Shown here piece by piece: positions 8,642 through 16,931 of a DNA stretch of 64,000 bases. The number at the start of each line of letters is the position of its first letter. Within the stretch, counting starts at the first letter, position 1. A model generated the notes under the pieces. It had not been told where the DNA came from. It saw only the letters and a list, made by a program, of their open reading frames with translations, and did not search any database. Made by a program: the position numbers and the translations under genes. Source of the stretch: Stramentimicrobium sp964433555 (GTDB lineage Bacteria > Atribacterota > Phoenicimicrobiia > Phoenicimicrobiales > Stramentimicrobiaceae); contig CAYSRG010000008.1 in assembly GCA_964433555.1 (NCBI GenBank), positions 1 through 64,000 on the forward strand, in the 5' to 3' direction.

Positions 8642-9421
8642 TTACAGGAAATTGTTTAAAATTGGTAAAATTTCTTTCAGCTCAGTGACTGTAAAATCAG
8701 CTGAAATATTCTTTTTATCTATTTGGTTCTGATAACGGTTAATCCAGATAGTAGTCATGGCCATATTCTTTCCACCGATAATATCTTTACTATAGGAATC
8801 ACCAATCATAAAGGTTTCCTCACCCTGGCAATTTGCTTTATGTAAAGCAACTTGAAATATTAGGGCAGCTGGCTTATATTGCTTTACCTCCTCTGAAGTG
8901 GTGATGGAATGAAAAGCCTGGTCAATATTTAATGCTTTAAATTGTTCCTGCTGGTAGTCCAGATCAATGTCACTTATAATTCCACAATGATAACCCCTTT
9001 CCTTTACCAGCAGAATGGCTTCCCATGCTCCTTCTACCAGGTGAATATATTTTAAGTGATTTTCTAAATAATTTTCATGAAATAATTGTAAATCATTAGG
9101 AGTTACCTTTTTATTGAATTGTTGTAAAATGGATTGAAATGCTAATTCAGAATAGAAATGTAATTTATGGAAATAGTAACCATCCTTATTATTATTTTTA
9201 GCATTATCCTTATTATCCTTCAGAGTCATATCTTGATTAAAAAGCTGCTTTTCATAAAGAGTAAGAAGTTCTTCTGCTGAGGCTGGGAGTTGATAGATTT
9301 TTTTTATTTCTTTCATCATATAGTAGTGAGCTTTCTTATCACTTTCGGCATCCATCAGAGTTCCCCCAAAGTCAAAGAAAACTGCTTTAAAGTTATTTTT
9401 TTTATAGTTAGAATTGCTCAT
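8642..9421 (-). CDS. HAD-superfamily hydrolase
   Basis: A 259-residue HAD hydrolase with motif I FFDFGGTLMD, motif II IISDID, motif III lysine in QYKPAALIF and motif IV MIGDSYSKDI. In motif I the nucleophile Asp is kept, but the second Asp of D-x-D is Gly, a variant seen in a known HAD subgroup and not proof of inactivity. The helical insertion after motif I is a C1-type cap. Substrate is probably a small phosphorylated metabolite. It lies upstream of the deacetylase on the same strand. Confidence 0.85.
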   Translation of the reverse strand: MSNSNYKKNNFKAVFFDFGGTLMDAESDKKAHYYMMKEIKKIYQLPASAEELLTLYEKQLFNQDMTLKDNKDNAKNNNKDGYYFHKLHFYSELAFQSILQQFNKKVTPNDLQLFHENYLENHLKYIHLVEGAWEAILLVKERGYHCGIISDIDLDYQQEQFKALNIDQAFHSITTSEEVKQYKPAALIFQVALHKANCQGEETFMIGDSYSKDIIGGKNMAMTTIWINRYQNQIDKKNISADFTVTELKEILPILNNFL

Positions 9422-9852
9422 AGAAAATAATATACTCCTGAATAAGATTAATGGGATAAGATTGAGTAATATCTTTTGAATAGATTAGTAGTAAAAAATT
9501 ATTAAGCAAATAAGCTCCTCTTACCACAAAAATTATAACAGATATAGTTTAAATTTATAACCCCGTTTTATAATAAATAAAATATTTTTTTATGAAGACT
9601 AAAATGTGGTGCGCATTTATTGTTATTTATTTTAATTTGCCAGAGGGGGATAATAATGCCGGGGAGGTTGACTGAAAAGATGGATAAAAAATTAAGAGAT
9701 AAAGAGAAAAGTGATTAAACTTTTATTAACAATTACCAGCTAAAGAAAGAAGAGGAAGTAAGAATTTTAAATAAAAGTAGCACTTAATTTTATTTCTGTG
9801 TAGAATATAAATAAATCAAAGAAATAATAAGACAGGTAAAAGGAGAACATAA
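9422..9852. other. 431-nt intergenic region between divergent genes
   Basis: AT-rich, holding the promoters of the HAD gene (left) and the adenosine-kinase-like gene (right), though no convincing consensus pair was found. A 20-codon frame at 9656-9718 has no SD and no recognisable product. No hairpin or repeat of note. Confidence 0.4.
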
Positions 9853-10335
9853 ATGGAGATAAATACAATAATGTTAGATTACCCTGAGGAAGTAAACATT
9901 ATACTTGGTCAAACCCATTTTATTAAAACAGCTGAGGACCTTTATGAAATTATGATTTCTTCAGTGCCCGGAATTAAATTTGGATTAGCTTTCAACGAAG
10001 CATCCGGTCCCTGTCTGATCAGGGCTGAGGGTAACGACAATAAATTAAAATCGCTGGCAATCTCTAATATACAAAAAATAGGGGCAGGCCATGCTTTTAT
10101 TATCATCATGGGAAATGCATTTCCTATTAATGTTCTAAATGCTATCAAACAATGTCCAGAAGTCTGTAATATATTCTGTGCTACAGCCAATCCTGTAGAG
10201 GTTATAGTAGCCGAAACAGAGCATGGGCGGGGTATCCTGGGAGTTATTGATGGTTTTGCTCCTAAGGGAATTGAAAAAAGGGAAGATGTGGAAAAAAGAA
10301 AAGAGTTTTTAAGAACCATTAATTATAAGTTATAG
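9853..10335 (+). CDS. Adenosine-specific kinase family protein
   Basis: A 160-residue protein matching the compact archaeal/bacterial family annotated as adenosine-specific kinase (PF04008). Family features visible are GQTHFIKTAEDLYE, FGLAFNEASGPCLIR, a GAGHAFIIIMGNAFP segment, the CNIFCATANPVEVIVAE stretch and GILGVIDG. The length is exactly that of the family. The family binds nucleotides and forms oligomers, but its cellular role is poorly established, so the kinase name should be taken as provisional. SD AAAAGGAGAA lies 7 nt before ATG. It is monocistronic. Confidence 0.88.
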   Translation: MEINTIMLDYPEEVNIILGQTHFIKTAEDLYEIMISSVPGIKFGLAFNEASGPCLIRAEGNDNKLKSLAISNIQKIGAGHAFIIIMGNAFPINVLNAIKQCPEVCNIFCATANPVEVIVAETEHGRGILGVIDGFAPKGIEKREDVEKRKEFLRTINYKL

Positions 10336-10593
10336 CAAACCTGGTGTCATTACTAGTATTTTCGGTCAATACCAATAATAAGTTAGCTGTTTTTCTGAAA
10401 GAGTGTATTGTAAGAAGGAATAAATCTTTAATAATAAGCTTATAAAGAATAACACCATATACCTTGAGTCCAATAACTATACTATACGATAATATACGGT
10501 ATATGGAATACATCATACTTAAAACCAAAAACTATGTACTAAATACTATATATTAACTACTAAATGGTAATTATACAAGAAAGGCTATGTTCA
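10336..10593. repeat. Intergenic region with ACTATAC/ATACTA-like repeats
   Basis: This gap has the same drifting short-unit composition as the gap near 4.6 kb (AACTATACTATACGATAATATACGG, ACTAAATACTATATATTAACTACT in pieces). It also holds a perfect 9-bp inverted repeat CCATATACC (10455-10463) and GGTATATGG (10498-10506) around a 34-nt loop. No gene. Confidence 0.45.
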
Positions 10594-11343
10594 GTGATTA
10601 AGGTTACCCATTTAAAAAAGGTATTTTTTGATAAAAAAAGAGGCAAAATTACGGCAGTCAATGATGTCAATTTTCATTGCCGTAGGGGTCAAATATTTGG
10701 ATTGTTAGGGCCAAATGGAGCGGGTAAGACCACCACATTGCGTATTCTGGCTACTATGATGAAACCAACCACGGGAGAGGTTCTGGTTAATGGCTATCAT
10801 GTGGCGAAGGAAGCTCACAAAGTCAGACAGAGCATTGGTTTTCTTTCCGGGGAAACTGGATTGTATGATCGCTTTACACCATGCGAAACCATCCTGTTTT
10901 TTGGTAGAATTAATGGTTTGGCAGAACAGGAAATCAGGACCAGCATGAATGAAATATTTCAAATTCTGGATATGAAAAGTTTTCAGGATGTCAGGGTTGA
11001 TAAACTGTCAACAGGTATGAAGCAGAAGCTATCAATTGCCCGTGCTATTATTCATAATCCCCCGGTTTTAATTTTTGATGAACCCACAGTAGGTCTGGAT
11101 GTAATAACAGCCAGGGTAGTTATAAATTATATCAAAGAATTTAGAAATCAGGGAAAGTGTATTATCTTCTCAACCCATCAAATGCCAGAGGCAGAGAAAT
11201 TATGTGATGAAATAGCCATTATTCATAAAGGAGAAATCCTTTCTGCGGGTACCTTAGCAGATTTACAACAAAAATTTCGAGAAAAGGATTTGGAAGAGAT
11301 ATTTTTTAAATTAGTAAAGGTCAAAGTAGAGGAAAGTGCATGA
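10594..11343 (+). CDS. ABC-type exporter ATP-binding protein, NatA-like
   Basis: A 249-residue ABC ATPase with Walker A GPNGAGKTT, Q-loop region, signature LSTGMKQK, Walker B VLIFDEPTVGLD and the switch His in STHQM. The single ATPase plus one ABC-2 permease carrying a large extracellular loop is the layout of the NatAB sodium exporters and related drug or peptide exporters. The start is set at GTG 10594, 9 nt after AAGAAAGG; the in-frame ATG at 10564 has no SD and lies in the repeat region. The stop overlaps the permease start (ATGA), so both are translated together at the inner membrane face. Confidence 0.9.
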   Translation: MIKVTHLKKVFFDKKRGKITAVNDVNFHCRRGQIFGLLGPNGAGKTTTLRILATMMKPTTGEVLVNGYHVAKEAHKVRQSIGFLSGETGLYDRFTPCETILFFGRINGLAEQEIRTSMNEIFQILDMKSFQDVRVDKLSTGMKQKLSIARAIIHNPPVLIFDEPTVGLDVITARVVINYIKEFRNQGKCIIFSTHQMPEAEKLCDEIAIIHKGEILSAGTLADLQQKFREKDLEEIFFKLVKVKVEESA

Positions 11344-12542
11344 ACTGGAAGAATGTTAGTTTAGTTTATAAAAAAGAAATACAGGGTGCCATCCGAGACC
11401 GTAGAACTTTAATCAGTATGATAGTTATACCGCTTATCTTTTATCCTCTTCTTTTCCTGGGAATTGGTTATTTTACAGTGATAGGACAGCAAAGTACGGA
11501 GAATTTGCCTTCCCAAATTAACATAATAGGAGTAGAGAATGCGCCGCAACTGGTAGAAATATTACAGAAAGATAAGAATATAAAGATAATTCAGTCTGAG
11601 GAAAATCCAGAGAACGAGCTACTGGGAGGCAAGGTTCACTTAACAATGCATATTCCTGAAGTTATTGAAACAGATTATTTGGAGAAAGATAGTATAAACC
11701 CGATCTCTATTATAATGAAGTATGATTCTACCACACAGCGTTCCCAGTTGGCAAGAAAGAGAGTAACTGCTCTAATTGATTACTATCGGCAGGAAATTAT
11801 ACAAGCAAGATTGAAGCAAATTGGTTTTGATGCTGATTTTCTACAGCCATTTCAGGAACAATGGCTGGATTTGGCTCCAGAGGAAAGAAAAGTTGGCTCT
11901 ATGCTGGGATCAATACTACCTTATATTATTATCATACTTATTTTTATTGGAGCTATGCATTCAGCTGTAGATATTACTGCCGGTGAGAAAGAAAGAGGGA
12001 CTCTGGCCACTTTACTGGTGAGCCAAATCAGCCGTTTGGAAATTGTATTAGGAAAATATTTTACTGTCATGACTATTTCAGCAGTAAGTATGATTCTGGG
12101 ATTAACAGGGCTCAGTATTGCTTTTCTAACTCCCGCTTATATGCTGGGAGAAGTTTCAATAATAAGGGTACCTTTTTCTTTTTCCTTGTTTTTCCTTTTT
12201 TTGCTTATTTTAGCTCCCCTGGTAGGATTAGCGAGTGCCATACTTATATTGATTGGTATATTTGCCCGAAATAGTAGAGAGGCTTCTACTTATGTAACTC
12301 CGATTTATATGATAGCAATTTTTTTGGGTATGATTTCTTTAAGCCAGGGAATAGAATTAGCTAAACAACTATTTTTCATTCCCATTTTGAACAATAGTTT
12401 TGTCTTTAAAGAATTATTAATGGGCACTGTTAATTGGACTCACATATCAGCTACCCTGATAAGCAACATTAGCATTGCCTTGCTTGCCCTGGCAGCAGCA
12501 ACAAATATGTTTCATAGGGAAAACGTTTTATTTCGAAGTTAA
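11340..12542 (+). CDS. ABC-2 type permease, NatB-like
   Basis: A 400-residue membrane protein with one N-terminal membrane segment (about 25-47), a soluble extracellular region of about 130 residues, and five or more membrane segments after residue 195. This topology and the motif AGEKERGTLATLLVSQISR, the cytoplasmic helix shared by NatB and ABC-2 permeases, identify it. It forms the channel for the ATPase encoded just upstream, with which it overlaps by 4 nt. Substrate (Na+, drug or peptide) is not readable. The next gene follows after 14 nt and may be cotranscribed. Confidence 0.88.
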   Translation: MNWKNVSLVYKKEIQGAIRDRRTLISMIVIPLIFYPLLFLGIGYFTVIGQQSTENLPSQINIIGVENAPQLVEILQKDKNIKIIQSEENPENELLGGKVHLTMHIPEVIETDYLEKDSINPISIIMKYDSTTQRSQLARKRVTALIDYYRQEIIQARLKQIGFDADFLQPFQEQWLDLAPEERKVGSMLGSILPYIIIILIFIGAMHSAVDITAGEKERGTLATLLVSQISRLEIVLGKYFTVMTISAVSMILGLTGLSIAFLTPAYMLGEVSIIRVPFSFSLFFLFLLILAPLVGLASAILILIGIFARNSREASTYVTPIYMIAIFLGMISLSQGIELAKQLFFIPILNNSFVFKELLMGTVNWTHISATLISNISIALLALAAATNMFHRENVLFRS

Positions 12543-12556
12543 AGAAGTATAGAGTA

Positions 12557-13852
12557 ATGGAATATTCCGAGCAGAATATAAAGAATAAAAAGGAGAACTA
12601 CTTTGATATAGCAGTATTAGGTGGTGGCCCTGCAGGTATGATAGCTGCCGGTCGGGCGGCTGAACTGGGAGTCAGAGTAGTCCTGCTGGAAAGAAATGAC
12701 TCTTTAGGAAAGAAATTGTTACTTACCGGTAAAGGTCGTAGTAATTTTACTCATTATGAATTTGATAAGGTGAAATTAGCTGAAAAATTTGGGAAAAATG
12801 GTCGGTTTTTATATAGCGCACTGGAACGTTTTGGAGTGAGTGAGGTATTGAATTTTTTTCAATCCCGGGGATTAATCTGGCAGGTAGAGCGCGGTAATCG
12901 TGTTTTCCCCAAAGAGGGAGATGCCCAGGATGTATTAAAGATTCTAACGGAGTATTTATTGAAAGGAAGAGTAAAGATTTATTATAATATCAGGATTAGT
13001 TCCATTGAGGTAGCCCAGGATAGTACAGGGATATGTAAAATAATCTCTACGCGAGGAAAAATATTTTCAGAAAAGATTATTCTTTGTACCGGTGGTAAAT
13101 CCTATCCCCAAACCGGTTCTACCGGTGATGGTTATGGTTGGGCAGAAAAGTTGGGACATACCATAGTTAAACCCTTACCAGCATTAAATCCGGTGAAGAC
13201 TACCGAAATATGGGTAAAAGAGGTACAGGGATTAACCTTAAAGAATATCTCTCTGCAATTATACCAGGATGGAAAGAAACATGATGAACGATTTGGCGAA
13301 TTGCTATTCACTCACTTTGGTATCACTGGACCAATAGTGATGGATATGAGCAATAATATTGGACAGCATTTAAGAAAGGGGAAAGTCAAACTTTTGCTGG
13401 ATTTAAAGCCCGCCCTGGATTTTAAAAAATTAGAAGAGAGGATACAAAGGGATTTTCAGGAATTTAAAGGTCGCATGTTTAAAAATTCGTTACATAAGCT
13501 ACTTCCCGCTTCTTTAATACCAGTAATAATTCAATTATCTAATATAAAAGAAGACAAAAGAGTGGATTATATTACTAAACCAGAAAGAAAACGATTAGTA
13601 CACCTGTTAAAAGAGCTGGAATTGACACCTACTGAGTTACTGGGATTTCCCTGGGCTATGATTACCTGTGGAGGAGTTTCTTTAAGAGAGGTTGATCCTG
13701 GTACCATGGCTTCTAAAAGGGTTAAAAATCTCTATTTTGCGGGAGAAATTCTGGATTTAGATGGTCCTTCAGGAGGATATAACCTGCAGGAATGCTGGAG
13801 TACTGGCTTTTTAGCAGGAGAAAGTGCAGCCAGGAGGAGCAAAGCAAATTGA
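12557..13852 (+). CDS. HI0933/YhiN-family FAD-dependent oxidoreductase
   Basis: A 431-residue flavoprotein of the HI0933/YhiN family. The dinucleotide-binding motif is VLGGGPAGMIAAG (about residues 20-32), followed by LGKKLLLTGKGRSNFT, TGGKSYPQTGSTGDG and the C-terminal FAD-binding NLYFAGEILDLDGPSGGYN. These proteins are widespread, bind FAD and have no settled substrate, though a role in oxidising tRNA or cofactors has been proposed for relatives. The length fits the family. Its final codons overlap the start of the PBP4 gene. Only one start is usable in frame, ATG 12557, with a weak SD. Confidence 0.88.
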   Translation: MEYSEQNIKNKKENYFDIAVLGGGPAGMIAAGRAAELGVRVVLLERNDSLGKKLLLTGKGRSNFTHYEFDKVKLAEKFGKNGRFLYSALERFGVSEVLNFFQSRGLIWQVERGNRVFPKEGDAQDVLKILTEYLLKGRVKIYYNIRISSIEVAQDSTGICKIISTRGKIFSEKIILCTGGKSYPQTGSTGDGYGWAEKLGHTIVKPLPALNPVKTTEIWVKEVQGLTLKNISLQLYQDGKKHDERFGELLFTHFGITGPIVMDMSNNIGQHLRKGKVKLLLDLKPALDFKKLEERIQRDFQEFKGRMFKNSLHKLLPASLIPVIIQLSNIKEDKRVDYITKPERKRLVHLLKELELTPTELLGFPWAMITCGGVSLREVDPGTMASKRVKNLYFAGEILDLDGPSGGYNLQECWSTGFLAGESAARRSKAN

Positions 13853-15045
13853 TAAAGAGAATCACATTATTTATTATTACCATTGTTATAGTTTTTAGTC
13901 TGGTATCTCCTATAATATCAGGTCAGTCGGTAATAGAACAGGATATTGAGCAATTCAATGCTTTTGCAGGAATTCTAATCCAAGACCTGTACAGCGGGAA
14001 AGTACTGCTATCCCATCACCAGGATAGGCTTTTTACCCCGGCTTCTTTAGTGAAAATATTAACTTTACTGGCGGCATTAGAAGTTATAGGAGAGGAATAT
14101 CGTTTTCCTACATTTTTTTATTTTTCCAGTATAAATCCCGGTAAAATACAGAGTAACCTCTATATTAAGGGGAGCGGAGATCCGACACATTCTCCGGAAA
14201 TGATAAGGGAAATTGCCCAAAATTTAGTGAATAAATACCGTATTGATCAGATTAATGGTGATTTAATTCTGGATGATTTTTTATTTCAGAAAGAAGAATT
14301 TTTAGGCAGGGGGTGGATGTGGGATGATCAGAATCCCCTGATAGGTGCCTTGGTTATTAAAGGATACAGTGCAAAGGAAAAATATATTTCCTACTATGAT
14401 ACCATGACCATGAACTGGGGAGAAATCTTCTTCAGTGAATTGTTACGATTGGGGATACAGATTAAGGGAGGAATTAAGATTAACCAGATTAAAGATAATG
14501 TTAGCATTAAGGCTATTCACTATTCTGATACCCTGGACAATATTTTAGTTCAAATGATGAAAATGAGTGATAATCAAAGCTCAGAAATTATTTTCCGTTC
14601 CCTACCATTAATGGTTAATTTTGACCAGGCTTTTACTATAGAACAATCCATCACAGTGCTTTCAGAACTATTCTATGAACTGTTTGGCATGCAATGGGGT
14701 GAAGATTACCTGATAGTTGATGGCTGTGGTCTCTCTGAATACAATCTACTGACACCTGCTCAGGTAGTTGGGATTATTTCTTATCTTTATCAAAAATATG
14801 GTCGAGAGATTCTAAACTTTTTTGCCAGTACAGAAGAAAGAGGGACTATTAAAAATAGATTTTCCTTTCCTCTCTGGGCTAAAACAGGCAGTTTACCTTC
14901 TGCTTCTGGATTAGCCGGAATATTTCAGACTAAAAGAGGTAGGAATATTGTTTTTTGTCTGATGGAGAATAATTTTCGTGGCGAAAAGAACAATCCAAAA
15001 TTGTGGGAAGACCAGATTATTCACTACATCTATGAAAAGTATTAG
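13849..15045 (+). CDS. dacB: D-alanyl-D-alanine carboxypeptidase/endopeptidase (PBP4, peptidase S13)
   Basis: A 398-residue S13-type penicillin-binding protein. The serine-lysine motif SLVK is at residues 66-69, the SDN motif at 240-242 and KTG at 345-347, giving a complete active site. The N-terminus (residues 1-22, IKRITLFIITIVIVFSLVS) is a signal peptide or anchor, so it acts outside the membrane on peptidoglycan cross-links. The start is TTG 13849, 10 nt after the SD AGGAGGA (13832-13838); the longer frame from 13792 would lie within the previous gene and lack an SD. It overlaps the YhiN-type gene by 4 nt. Confidence 0.92.
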   Translation: MIKRITLFIITIVIVFSLVSPIISGQSVIEQDIEQFNAFAGILIQDLYSGKVLLSHHQDRLFTPASLVKILTLLAALEVIGEEYRFPTFFYFSSINPGKIQSNLYIKGSGDPTHSPEMIREIAQNLVNKYRIDQINGDLILDDFLFQKEEFLGRGWMWDDQNPLIGALVIKGYSAKEKYISYYDTMTMNWGEIFFSELLRLGIQIKGGIKINQIKDNVSIKAIHYSDTLDNILVQMMKMSDNQSSEIIFRSLPLMVNFDQAFTIEQSITVLSELFYELFGMQWGEDYLIVDGCGLSEYNLLTPAQVVGIISYLYQKYGREILNFFASTEERGTIKNRFSFPLWAKTGSLPSASGLAGIFQTKRGRNIVFCLMENNFRGEKNNPKLWEDQIIHYIYEKY

Positions 15046-15232
15046 ATTTTAAAATCTCAAGCATTTCCTTGCAAAATACTTGCTTATAATAAAGCTATAA
15101 AGTTGCCGATAGCAATATCAAACATCCTGGCTATTATTTTATATTTGCACTTTTTTTGCTAATATGTTAGAAAATCAAGAATAGTAATACTATTATCTTG
15201 TTTTCCATCCTAATAATTGAAAGGAGTAGAGC

Positions 15233-15850
15233 ATGATAGACAATGAAAAAAAGATTAATCAATGGATTAGATTTCGTTATTTTTTCTATTTTTTATTTAT
15301 AATTCTTTACCTCATTCCCATTACTATTATTTTTATTAATGGATTTTATAATGTTTTTCACTTTATTCGCCGCATGGCCGGCTTGACTGGACTAACCTCT
15401 CTTTTTATAGCTATTCTCTTAAGTTTACTGGTGAAAGAAAGCAAAAAGATTTTTGGGGTATACTATTTAAAAATACATCACTTTTTTTCCATTGTTGGGC
15501 TGATATTAATTAGTTTACATCCTGTGATTATGGCTATAGATTTTGGAACTACCAGCATATTTATTCCCAATTTTAATTCCTGGAATGTTTTTTTAACCAA
15601 TGCCGGTCGCCCTGCCCTATACTTGATTTATATGGCAGTTATTGCTGCTCTTTTGAGAAAAAATATAGTAAAATACTGGAAATATATACACAGCTTGCTT
15701 TATCCTGCTTTTCTCCTGGCAGCAATTCATGGTATCTTATCAGGAAGTGATTTAGATAATTCAATAATGTATTTTCTGTTCATTGCTATGATTTCTGTGG
15801 TTAGCATAATCTTTTTTTATAAGAGATATCAAAATATGAAAAATGTCTAA
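15233..15850 (+). CDS. Ferric-reductase-like transmembrane protein (heme b)
   Basis: A 205-residue protein with six predicted membrane segments and little else. Histidine pairs sit in KIHHFF...SLHPVI and in YIHSLL...AAIHGIL, spaced by about 14 residues on two helices. That is the bis-heme b arrangement of the ferric-reductase-like/MsrQ/YedZ transmembrane domain (PF01794). No FAD- or NAD-binding domain is attached, so it should take electrons from a partner. It has its own SD (GAAAGGAGT) and stands alone, with 187 nt upstream and 146 nt downstream. An MsrAB methionine sulfoxide reductase occurs about 40 kb away, but no MsrP partner is next to it. Confidence 0.75.
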   Translation: MIDNEKKINQWIRFRYFFYFLFIILYLIPITIIFINGFYNVFHFIRRMAGLTGLTSLFIAILLSLLVKESKKIFGVYYLKIHHFFSIVGLILISLHPVIMAIDFGTTSIFIPNFNSWNVFLTNAGRPALYLIYMAVIAALLRKNIVKYWKYIHSLLYPAFLLAAIHGILSGSDLDNSIMYFLFIAMISVVSIIFFYKRYQNMKNV

Positions 15851-15996
15851 ATAAGCTGCTTGCATCCTTAAGATTAAGGATTAGCGATAACCATAAAATA
15901 GTGAGAACAGCTGATTTCTAATTATCTTGGGAAAGCACCAGATAAATATTCTGAAATATTTACCATAAAATATAGCAACAGAAGCGAGGATAACTA

Positions 15997-16680
15997 ATGC
16001 TTACTTTTAAACCAATCTATTTACTCCTTATTGTTCCTGTACTCTTAGGATGGTTTGCTCAGTGGCGACTTAGACGAGTCTATTATTATTATCTACAAAT
16101 ACCTAATAAAAAAGGGAAGAAAGGAATTGAAGTTGCCCAGAATTTATTATCTTTTTATGGATTAAACATACCAATTTTACAGACCAATAAACAGATGGTT
16201 AATTATTACAATCCCCAAAACAGAACACTCAATTTCTGTAGAAAAATTGCCGAAACATCTTCGATTACCTCCTTGGGTATCGTTGCTCATGAGGTAGAAC
16301 ACGTTGTGCAGGAACACCAGGGATTCCAACTTATGAACTTAAGAAATAGAATAGCCAGAATTTTAGCTATAATGGGTCAATTAAGTCCTCTGGTTTTTGT
16401 ATGGGGTATTTTTTTTAGAAATATATTCTTAATCTATGTCGGATTATTTCTTCTGTTTGGTATGGTTGTCTTTGCTCTGGTATCTTTGCCGGTGGAATTA
16501 AATGCCAGTAATCGTGCCTTAAATTCCCTACAGGAGATTAGTCTGGCTGATCAGGAAGAGATTAAGATGGTAGCTATTGTCTTGCGACATGCTGCTTTTA
16601 CCTATTTTATTGGAGCTGCTCAAAGAATAGGCACTTTCCTGTTTATTCTATTAATTCTGGCTATGTTCGGTAGAAGGTGA
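15997..16680 (+). CDS. YugP-type membrane zinc metalloprotease
   Basis: A 227-residue membrane protein of the PF04298 family (YugP-like neutral zinc metallopeptidases). The zinc motif HEVEH (residues 99-103) sits in VAHEVEHVVQEHQGF, with membrane segments at the N-terminus, around residues 125-170 and at the C-terminus. LPVELNASNRAL, typical of the family, carries a likely third zinc ligand (E) and is present. Start ATG 15997, SD GCGAGGA. The target is unknown. Confidence 0.88.
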   Translation: MLTFKPIYLLLIVPVLLGWFAQWRLRRVYYYYLQIPNKKGKKGIEVAQNLLSFYGLNIPILQTNKQMVNYYNPQNRTLNFCRKIAETSSITSLGIVAHEVEHVVQEHQGFQLMNLRNRIARILAIMGQLSPLVFVWGIFFRNIFLIYVGLFLLFGMVVFALVSLPVELNASNRALNSLQEISLADQEEIKMVAIVLRHAAFTYFIGAAQRIGTFLFILLILAMFGRR

Positions 16681-16931
16681 GTGGATAAATATAAATTTCT
16701 ATTTAACTTCAAAACCATTTATAGTAGAATCAAGTAAGACTGTGAATTTTTTTCGAGTAAAAATACCAGAAAAGAAATATTTTTAAAACACAATAGATGC
16801 TAATAGATTATTCCTGCAGATTTTGTTAGAAAATCAAAATGCACTAAGGTGAGGTTAAAGGATATACAAGTGGGAATAAATGCTTTGAATATCCTATAAA
16901 TAATAATTAAAAAGAAATAGAGAGGATTTTC

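Noticed and set aside
9656..9718. 20-codon frame in the 9.4-9.85 kb gap
   Set aside because: No recognisable product, no properly spaced SD and low-complexity Lys-rich sequence.
16681..16931. Cobalamin riboswitch before nrdJ
   Set aside because: No B12-box (GCCACTG) and no matching stem architecture can be seen in the 251-nt gap.
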